Position numbers and translations under genes: made by a program. A stretch of DNA of 64,000 nt from Microthyrium microscopicum (Eukaryota; Ascomycota; Dothideomycetes; Microthyriales; Microthyriaceae). The notes under the pieces are model-generated. The model saw nothing but the letters and a program-made list of their open reading frames with translations. It was not told the origin of the DNA and did no database searches. Shown here in pieces: positions 56,576 to 64,000 of this stretch (position 1 is the first letter of the stretch; each line of letters starts with the position of its first letter). Where the stretch lies: contig MU004242.1 of NCBI GenBank assembly GCA_010405405.1, forward strand, positions 286,748 to 350,747, given 5' to 3'.

Positions 56576-58378
56576 CTAGCCATCTACATCTAAGTAGAAT
56601 TCCCATAGCCGCTTCACTGGCAATTCTGATTCCGGCGTCATCACATTTGTATCGAACGCTGAAAGCAGAAGTAGCTGTGAGAAATTATTTTGCGTCTTCG
56701 TGATGCCAAAAGGTTCCGCCACGACAGCACCTCCTACCATAACAATACTTTTGAGTGTAGTTTGGTTGACCGAGATCGGTACAAGTGGAGCATAAGAACC
56801 CGCCAAATTCACATCGTCAAAGATGAGAATGTCTGGCTTGAACCTGCCAACGATTTCTGGATGAGCTGATTGAGTACTAGTTGCAAACAAGATTTGGGTC
56901 TTGCTCAGTAGATGATGAGAAACGTACTTATGCAGCACAAAGATATCTTGAAAAAAATCACTCCCCTGTGGATCATTGATACTGGGCCCGTCTTCCATGC
57001 ATACTGGAGTGTCTTTGCCACGAGCAAACTGTTGTATCTCCTCCGTCTCGTCTTCAGTGATGATGGCATTTTTGCTGTCAGAGGCATCAAGTGCCTTTAG
57101 CTGGATGAAATCCACCAATTGACTATGATAACCATATTTGTGTCCAGCCTTTTTCTCAAGAAGACTCAAGGGCGGAACGTCCAGATAAAATCCCAAAAGA
57201 GCGTTGTCGATGTTAGCGATGGCAGCTTGCTCTTCTTCGTCCACATTAGGATTTATAACATCTGGATCGACTGTTGACTTTGATGCCGCAATGTAGTAGG
57301 TTGGCGTGACGTCCCAACGGTCGAAGATGTTTTTATCCACTGTCGAAGGAGGTAAATTCGAATTCTCCACCGAGTCCCCCAAGCTCTTTTCATTGTTATC
57401 CTGAGACTGTTCGATCATCATATTTTGCCCACGCTTGATTGCTTTAGCGACTCCTTTATCTGAAGCACAGCAATACATTACTTTGAAGCCGATCTTCGCC
57501 AGTGCAACAGCCAACGCGACGCTGGTAAAAGTCTTTCCTGTTCCAACTGGGCCTTGGAGCAAAGTAATAGCCTTCTTGTTGCTCAGAACTGTGTTACAAA
57601 AGTCAATCTGGTCAGCATTGAGTTTTCCAACCGAATTAAGCACAGCTGTAAACTGATCGCGTTGCCGCTCTGTTATATCTGCTGAAAACTTAGCACTATC
57701 AATCGCAAATGCTTGGGTGTTAAAGAAATAGCGCAAGAGATCGGGGCCATCACTGCGGTATTGGTATCGCCACATATCTTGTATGGCGCGTCGTTCGCGA
57801 TGAATTGCATATGGATAGTCAATGAAAGTAAGTTTGACCAAGAATTTCTTGTTCAAACCCATAGGCGGTGGTGGTCCAGTAACAACCAGATAGCTGACAA
57901 AGAAAGTAACATCCAGATAGCTGACTATCTCAGCTTCGGCTGTTTCTGCTGGTGGAGTACTGACTACGGCACCATACCACGGCTTTGGATTCTTAATTCC
58001 AGTACGAACTTCGTAGAATTGCAGTTTAACTCGGGTGCCATGCTGCGGTTGGCAAAAGCCTCCCACACGAGCTACCGGAAACCAGCATGAGATATCGCTA
58101 CGAATTATCACGCCAAATACATCACTAGCCCTAGATACGCGCCTAAATTCCGCATCAAAAATAGTCCATCGTTTAGAGACAGTCTTTTCAAGGGCACATC
58201 GTTGATAGTCATGCTGCAGACTCAAAGATCTATCAGCCGCCAGGAATGCATGCCGAACGCTGGGCATGACAGGGGGCAGAACTTCCTGCCGACACATCCA
58301 TGATTGATCAGGGTGTATATCCGGAAACTCGCTGTCATCATATTCTGACGAGTTACTCGAGCGGCGAGAGGAAGACAT
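56576..58378 (-). CDS. truncated SF1 (UPF1-like) helicase-family NTPase
   Basis: Single exon, 600 aa. The N-terminal half has a beta-rich 1B-like region and ends in a Q-motif-like LNADQIDFC. Walker A is intact: LLQGPVGTGKT (276-283). The family's motif II (DEA) is changed to DDVN in ILIFDDVNLAG (521-522), and the motif III region reads MVGGAVVAEPF where active members have a GDxxQL. The protein stops soon after, at GH9's 3' side, so the whole second RecA domain is missing. A short internal duplication gives VSYL twice near residues 153-165. It therefore may bind nucleotide but is unlikely to be a working helicase. Either a pared-down paralogue or a decaying copy; the frame has no stops, so it may still be expressed. 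Confidence 0.72.
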   Translation of the reverse strand: MSSSRRSSNSSEYDDSEFPDIHPDQSWMCRQEVLPPVMPSVRHAFLAADRSLSLQHDYQRCALEKTVSKRWTIFDAEFRRVSRASDVFGVIIRSDISCWFPVARVGGFCQPQHGTRVKLQFYEVRTGIKNPKPWYGAVVSTPPAETAEAEIVSYLDVTFFVSYLVVTGPPPPMGLNKKFLVKLTFIDYPYAIHRERRAIQDMWRYQYRSDGPDLLRYFFNTQAFAIDSAKFSADITERQRDQFTAVLNSVGKLNADQIDFCNTVLSNKKAITLLQGPVGTGKTFTSVALAVALAKIGFKVMYCCASDKGVAKAIKRGQNMMIEQSQDNNEKSLGDSVENSNLPPSTVDKNIFDRWDVTPTYYIAASKSTVDPDVINPNVDEEEQAAIANIDNALLGFYLDVPPLSLLEKKAGHKYGYHSQLVDFIQLKALDASDSKNAIITEDETEEIQQFARGKDTPVCMEDGPSINDPQGSDFFQDIFVLHKYVSHHLLSKTQILFATSTQSAHPEIVGRFKPDILIFDDVNLAGSYAPLVPISVNQTTLKSIVMVGGAVVAEPFGITKTQNNFSQLLLLSAFDTNVMTPESELPVKRLWEFYLDVDG

Positions 58379-58383
58379 TTTGG

Positions 58384-58565
58384 ATTAAGCGACGTTCAAG
58401 AACTGAACCAACGCGGAAAAAAAGAGAGATTAACACCCAACCAAGATCTGGTCCAGGTGAAGAAAGGAAAGAGAGAGAGATTAACACCCGATCAAGATCT
58501 GATCCAAGTGAAGGAAGCAAAAAGAAAGATTAACAGCCGACCAAGACCTGGTCCAACTGAGAGAG
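58384..58565. repeat. 45-51-bp degenerate tandem repeat, four units
   Basis: Units begin ATTAAC(A/G) at about 58384 (ATTAAG, most diverged), 58429, 58480 and 58529, with shared words CCAAGATCTGGTCC, GTGAAG and AGAGAG. Unit lengths are 45, 51 and 49 bp, so they do not keep one frame. The array starts only 6 bp upstream of the helicase-like start codon, in its 5' leader, purine-rich on the plus strand. Confidence 0.8.
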
Positions 58566-58816
58566 TTGAAGTGCAGGAACGCAAGCGCCCGAAAGGCAGC
58601 GAGCGAACCCACGGGACAGTGACAAAAAGCCCCAAGCGAAAGAAAGGAAAGACAAGAAATCTAAATGATCCAGCGGATCGAAGAAGAAGACGTACGCACA
58701 CACTGTTGGTGGCAGCAAAAAAAAGTTGAAGAAGTTGATGTTGTGGTGGTGAAGAAGTGAAGAGATTGTGAGAGCAATGAGAATTTATGGCCATTTGAAT
58801 TCGTTAGTGGGTGGAA

Positions 58817-58873
58817 GCACGTTATTCCGAACACGTTATTCCGAGCACGTTATTCCGAAGCTAGTTATTCCGT
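58817..58873. repeat. 14-15-bp tandem repeat, four units
   Basis: The core GTTATTCCG occurs at 58821, 58835, 58849 and 58864, with CACGTTATTCCGA as the fuller unit in the first three. Even spacing and a shared core suit either a minisatellite or an array of protein-binding sites. Confidence 0.85.
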
Positions 58874-59073
58874 TTCGAATGTCCTAGAATTTCTTGCGAT
58901 TGGGGAAGGTACGATGGAAGCTGAGGCAAGAACGACTGAGGACAAGGCTTAGATTCAGCCTTGCTCCTTGGCGCTTTCCTCTTTCGCCAAACAGCAACTT
59001 CTAGACCAGGGAATGTCCCAGACTGCTGCTTGCATGTACAAAAATTCTCTTTAAAAGGTGCGGAAGTAGACAT
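58861..59073 (-). CDS. possible 70-aa protein
   Basis: An ATG-started frame with ENFCTCKQQSG near the start and a basic Pro/Ser-rich remainder. It overlaps the last 14-15-bp repeat unit. No family was recognised and it may be a chance frame or an exon of an undrawn gene. Confidence 0.2.
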   Translation of the reverse strand: MSTSAPFKENFCTCKQQSGTFPGLEVAVWRKRKAPRSKAESKPCPQSFLPQLPSYLPQSQEILGHSKRNN

Positions 59074-59435
59074 CGCATTCGATGGGAGTATGCCATTTAT
59101 TTTGTCGACAAATTGGACCGATTAGCATACCATGTGGAAACTTGATTCAGCGTGGATCAAAGCAGCTCAAATCTCTCAATCAGTGATCAAATGCTTGGTA
59201 TATGCTCTAGAATAGTGCTCATAGCCTTACTTTTATTATGCTAACACGGCTATAATCAACATTCTTTATTGGTAAAGCTAACCAGAATGGAAGTATATTG
59301 CGCATATGTTCAGTACCAACCAGTGCCCAAAGTAGCTGGCTTTTCCCACCAGCAGCGATGGCGAACCTCGCACCATTTATAGAAATTTATCCATATTTAC
59401 ATCGCCCTAAAGAATCGTGCAGCCATCGCATAGCT

Positions 59436-61802
59436 CTACGGCGTAGGCTCACTAGGCGGCCACATCATCCTATCGATCAACGCATACGGCGAATCCTCTG
59501 AGCCAAGACTTGGAATGGCAGGCGATGAGCTCGTAGACAACGGACTCGACTGCGATAACTTCCGCAACCACAGCATCGACCGCTGCAACGGCGGCATAAT
59601 CTCCGACATATTGATACCCCTCGTGACATCCTCCAGCACGCGCAAAAACTCTAGCAAGAGCTGCCGAGTCGTCGGATCACGATCAACCTCCTTCAACACG
59701 CCCAGGAGCAGCGCACAGGATAAGGCGCGATGCATAGCAGGCCAAGACCGATGGGTCATGCCACTAACGTTATACACACTGATCCACGCATCGACCGTAG
59801 CGACGAGGTTGGTGATGCAAGTCTGCCGCATCCGTCTCGCCAATTCACTATTCTTGTTGGCGCCAGGACTGATAGCCGGTCGACATAATTCCGAGCAAAT
59901 GTACGATTTATGTAATTTGAAAATATAATGCTGGCCCCGATCCTTGAATGTATGGCAGAGGCTGAAGTCGCGCATGGTGTCCACAGCATTGGCCATGATG
60001 CCTTCTATTTCGCGCTCGCGCTCACTCATGCGTATGAGGAGATAGTGTGGGTCCTGGGAGGTTTGGCGGTCGCGCAGGATGTTGAGGTTGAATGTGCAGA
60101 GAGCGTACATGCAGCGCTCGTAGTTCCATTGGCCGGGTTCGAGGTCGTACTCGGGTGGTAGGTGGAGGAGGCCGTCGAGGGCCATGGCTGTGCCGGCGCG
60201 GTCGTAGGTGATTGAGACGAGGCTGTCTTGCCAGATTACACTCCACCAGATTTTTGCGCGCTTGTTTTGGAGTGCTAGTGGGACGTTTGGTGAGCAGCGT
60301 TGGTGGAGGCCTAGAGATTGTGCGAGTCTTATGGTTAGACCTGTGAAGCGTTAGTTTGTTTGGTAGAGGGTGGTTTGAATATACGAACCTAACATTCCCC
60401 AAACGACACCGGCCTGGTATAGGTTGAGTAAAGTATTGAGAAACACAACCATGGCTTGTATACACTCAAGGTTGGGATTCGACAAGAAGTTCGATAAACG
60501 CAAACATTCAAAACTACAGCAAACAAATACTTTTGAGGTCAGTTCCCTTCCTTTTCTATCTAGATTGTCGCTGAAATGGCATCCACTAGCAAGAACAGCG
60601 AAGAGAAGCGCAATCCACGTCAATCGCTTCCCGTAGATGGACTGTTCTGTAATTGCTGTTTCTAGAGGTTCCTGCGCTCGTCGAAGGTAAAATGCCAGCA
60701 GTTGCTCTTCAAACTCTTTGATATCTGCGACTCCAGGAAAGACAGCTTGCGATATTCTTATGTAATTTGCAAAATATATCTTACAGTCTGCTTCCGAAGG
60801 CAAGACCTCGGTCAAGCGCTGCATCTTGGTTAAGACTCCTTCTGGTGTGCTCCAGAGATCAATAAATGGGTATGTTGCAGATTCATTATCCAAGCCAAGG
60901 AGTGGTAGTATGGCTCCATTGACAAGCTCTCGCCAGTCTATTTGATCGGCATAACTCATGTCCGTTTCTTGGTTCTTTGCCAAGGACATGAGCAGGGCGG
61001 GAACTGAGTTGCCTCCGAGATGGACGGTTTGGCCGGTCATAGGATTGTTGGTGTGGATTCCATCTCTTGTTCTCCGAGCGTCTTCCGTCTCCAGTGGTCG
61101 ATCGAGCATACGACTTTCCATGACAGGAGATTTTGAGAATCCATTGGTAGTAGAGTTTGAGAGAACTGCTCGGATGTCTGATGTCAGCTCTCGTACAGAA
61201 TGCTCGAGTCCATCGATTCGCATCATCAATTGGTCAAGATAGCCTCGAGGAACAGTGACATTATCGGACGTTGAGCCTCCTATAGTAGGTGAACCATGAG
61301 AATTATAGTATGGTGATAATAAAGTCTGTGGTTGATCTGAGGTGTTTTCGTATATGCATACTTCAGGATGCCTTCTCTCAATGCATGTTTGGCAAGGTTG
61401 TTTTCTATCGCATCCAACTTTGCGCTTTCGGCATGGATGGCAGGCCGTCTTTTCACGTGGTTTACGCTTTTGAGATAAAATTGAATCTATTTCTGCAAAT
61501 GGTCCATTGGTGCTGTCCATACTAGTGCGTTTTCTTTTCTTTTTGGCAGCGGAGCTACTGGCAGAGTGTGTTGTAGCATCGTTTTCTACCTTGAGAGTTG
61601 GTGAGGTGATGGATGCTTGAGCTTGCGGGGAGATATCCGTGGGCTGCTGAAACATGGACAGGTGATCTGGAAGTCGAGGAGGATCCATGGAGGCCTTTCT
61701 ATAATTGATGGAGCTGCGGGAGGTTGTCGGTGAAGAGAACAAGGCGATGCACAAGTGATCAGAGGCTGAAGCTGCGCGACATGGATGTTTTGATTGAATC
61801 AT
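59436..61802 (-). CDS. Zn2Cys6 fungal transcription factor
   Basis: Two exons, 61802-60389 and 60340-59436, giving 772 aa (734 if it starts at the Met at 61688, which has better context). The binuclear zinc cluster is complete: Cys121, 124, 131, 137, 140 and 149 in CHPCRKRKVGC, then CQTC and EVC. A basic nuclear signal (AAKKKRKRT) lies before it, and a short dimer-type linker follows. The middle-homology domain of fungal_trans type is seen as GVVWGMLGLTIRLAQSLGLH across the 48-nt intron, then KRAKIWWSVIWQDSLVSITY and DRAG. The C-terminus is Ser/Pro-rich. Such factors control catabolism, drug response or secondary metabolism; the targets here are unknown. It is divergent from the gene at the right edge. 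Confidence 0.88.
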
Positions 61803-63834
61803 GGCTTGGAAGTCCAGCTCAACTTGGCGATGTTGTCGCTTAGCTTAAACGCGACGCGCGGCTAAATGATGCATAAATGGTGGGCATATAAACAAGATCA
61901 TATCTAATCGCGATCTACGATACCATCTGATGTTACATAGTAAATCGAAACGTGCAGTAATTTGGGCATTCACGATCAGTGCTCGCAGCGGATTATGGAG
62001 GGTAGGCACGACAGCTCGATTGTATGGGGAAGGTGCAGAGTTTATAACTTCATTTGCAACTGTGTTCACCGCCGCCTTCGTACCACCATCTCTACAACTT
62101 CTTCTCGCATGTCCATACATCACTACCGTACCTAGCGAGACGTTATTATTCATCAATTGCTCACTCCACATCCAGTATGAGCGCGCCGGAAATCGACAAC
62201 GCTTGTGGGGAGCCCATCACTTATAATCGTATCAAATGGTGACTGAAGGTGGAGTAGGAGAAAAAACCTCGCTGTGCGATCATACATGATACATCAGTAA
62301 TACATATCGGTAGTGGATGTTGACGGCTGACAATGGCGAGAATAGTCTGTCGGATTACCCTGAGATGTGAGAGAAGCCGGTTGACGAACCATCGACCGTT
62401 GCCTTATTCTTCTACAACCAGTGCGGATGGACTGGACCCTGTGGTTGTTGGCAACGGTGTAAACCTTCGATTGAAGCGCCGGCTTGCCACGTGCCGGTCT
62501 TTGCCTACATGTAAATCATAAAGGACTGTAGCACCCCTTTCTCTGTCTAGACTCTAATAGTCTTTGGCAAAGAGGCATTGATTGAGGAAAGTATCTTTTG
62601 ACGATTGGCTGCATTATGGTTCTATGCCGTATTTACCGGTATTATACTTCCAATCAGCAGTGTGTTGTGCTTAGCAGGTGGCGCGAGATTGCCAAGTGCA
62701 ATCTGGCCGTCAGCCTTCAGGGTCTACTAGCGTTGAGCATATCGGACTCAACTCCGAAGAAACCTTTCACAACAACATTTCGCAGTGGGTCAGTACAGGC
62801 TATTGCGATGGCTCGAGTGGAACAAGAATTCGACAGCGAGTTTTGTTTTAAGATGTCAATGTGCTCTTTATTTTTCGGACGATTTGGGTCTTTAGATCAT
62901 GAGATGCCACATTTTGGTGTTGTGTATGGGATGGAAAGTTATGGAAAGCTTTGAGCCTTGAAACTTATTGCGCATTGGTCCGGCCCACGTGGAGTGATGT
63001 CACACCCCACACCATGGTCATGGCCAGCAAAACCGTCGTTGCTGCCCGTTGTGGGAACTCTCACTTTCTCGCTCACCATCGCTTTCCTACGAAAGTGTAT
63101 GCCTACAATCTACCGCCCATCGAGGTTGGTCAGTAGGCATCTTCTCGCAGTCTTTTCGCGCAATTGCCATACCCGGTCGACTTTTGCGACAAGTTGCCTC
63201 ACCAGGACCAAAAAGTACGGTTCCTGAAATGTCGGAGTCTTCTCCGCTACTCGATCGTCGATGAAGGTTCGCGCAACCGTAGTAATGCTTCCACTACCCC
63301 GTTTCATATGACCTTGGCCACATCTAACTGGTAGTCAGGATCTCGATACGGTTTCTTTACAACGAATGTTCCCAGACCCGTGCGCAGAGTCTAGCCCTCA
63401 CTCGCTGTTCCAAAGCGAATTCTTCCTCGATGCACTCCCGATGTCCCGTATATTCTCGATTTCCACGCTTCCCGCCATCCCTCACTCATCGCAACATCCC
63501 CTACAAATCTTTAAATACTTTACACTTACTACTATCGGATGTTTGACTAATTGACACGAATCTCGATCCCACCTTCTATTCCTTCCTAATTCCAAGGTGC
63601 CAATCCCATACTTCATAATGCCCTGTCTGTCTATGCGCGCTCAGAATTCTCTGTCTACGCCTTCAGCTGCCTGATTACACTTGGATCACATTATCTACGA
63701 CACCCAGAAAGTAAATCTTCTGCAACACTTGCAATTGCTGGTCTCGTATTACTGGACACTCATGGATATCTAACGGACATCTCTATGCCCACTTTACTTT
63801 CACCTAAAACTTTCCTTTTTTGTCCTTTCTAGTC
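61803..63834. promoter_or_regulatory. 2-kb divergent region before the right-edge gene
   Basis: No gene was recognised in about 2 kb. Its last part (about 63380-63834) is pyrimidine-rich with CTTTCTAG just before the ATG at 63835, which would suit a leader with a 5'UTR intron. The left part serves the Zn2Cys6 gene. Confidence 0.4.
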
Positions 63835-64000
63835 ATGGACGAGACGACTTCTCAGAGTTCGCAAAAGTCCACGGCCCAAAATCCTCGAAGAAAACCTGCC
63901 GCCCAATCCGTATCTTTAAAACATCACAATGAAAATCCAGCACCCCAGCTTCGTAAACCTCCTCTCAATCGAAATGAATCCTCCGCATCCAGTTTGGAGG
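63835..64000 (+). CDS. start of a gene cut by the window edge
   Basis: From the ATG at 63835 the frame is open to the window end (55 codons). It reads MDETTSQSSQKSTAQNPRR and continues Ser/Asn/Pro-rich, so a disordered N-terminus. No domain is visible yet; the family cannot be named. Confidence 0.55.
   Translation, partial: MDETTSQSSQKSTAQNPRRKPAAQSVSLKHHNENPAPQLRKPPLNRNESSASSLE

Larger units (their letters stand above)
58379..59435. other. upstream region of the helicase-like gene, repeat-rich
   Basis: About 1 kb between two minus-strand genes, with two separate tandem repeats (58384-58565 and 58817-58873) and a possible 70-codon frame on the minus strand (58861-59073). No firm gene was recognised. 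Confidence 0.45.

Noticed and set aside
58300-58729. Plus-strand frames over the 45-51-bp repeats (REINT-type peptide repeats), considered as a kexin-processed peptide precursor
   Set aside because: Unit lengths are not multiples of three, the frame breaks between units, and there is no signal peptide.
1-64000. Biosynthetic gene cluster, CRISPR array, intact mobile element
   Set aside because: No synthase or tailoring set, no spaced identical repeats with spacers, and no transposase or reverse transcriptase frame was found.

Overview
The window looks like nuclear DNA of a filamentous ascomycete (Pezizomycotina; the gene families would suit Leotiomycetes, but that is inference). The grounds are: mostly short introns of about 45-62 nt with GTAAGT-like donors, CTAAC-like branch sites and CAG/TAG acceptors; closely spaced genes on both strands; no operons; and fungal families such as HET, Zn2Cys6, DUF6594, Flc/TRP-like channels and yapsin-like proteases. 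I found no CRISPR array, no tRNA or rRNA gene, no intact transposon and no PKS/NRPS cluster.

Layout. 0-8 kb: remnant or end of a Kre9-like single-pass membrane protein; HEM4 (uroporphyrinogen-III synthase) divergent from ERV1 (sulfhydryl oxidase); a Delta(24)-sterol-reductase-like FAD oxidoreductase whose membrane-anchor leader is cut off by an in-frame TGA; an F-box-like protein with a long intron. 8-16 kb: a small hypothetical gene, an AT-rich RIP-like island, a second F-box protein, a multi-pass membrane protein and a FlaR-type P-loop kinase. 16-25 kb: sterol O-acyltransferase, secreted GH20 hexosaminidase and a HET-domain gene. 25-32 kb: a DUF6594 protein, then about 3 kb with no clear gene. 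31-37 kb: Flc/TRP-like channel, GH128 glucanase and GPI-type aspartic protease. 38-49 kb: coiled-coil nuclear-type protein, mitochondrial rRNA methyltransferase (MRM2), DUF924 protein, MFS transporter and membrane-anchored amidohydrolase. 49-64 kb: a 1129-aa protein of unknown function with a Cys/His-rich N-terminus, a small secreted protein, a membrane-anchored GH9 glucanase, a truncated SF1 helicase-like NTPase with minisatellites upstream of its start, a Zn2Cys6 regulator, and the first codons of a gene leaving the window.

Themes. Several genes act at the cell wall or secretory membranes (Kre9-like, GH20, Flc, GH128, yapsin-like protease, GH9), two handle sterols (DHCR24-like, ARE-like), and three are mitochondrial or linked to mitochondria (HEM4, ERV1, MRM2). 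I see no proof that they form a functional cluster. The items most worth a second look are the in-frame TGA before the FAD oxidoreductase, the helicase-like protein with altered motifs and its upstream repeats, and the unknown 1129-aa protein. Exon joins were worked out by hand from splice signals and reading frame, so exact boundaries are predictions.
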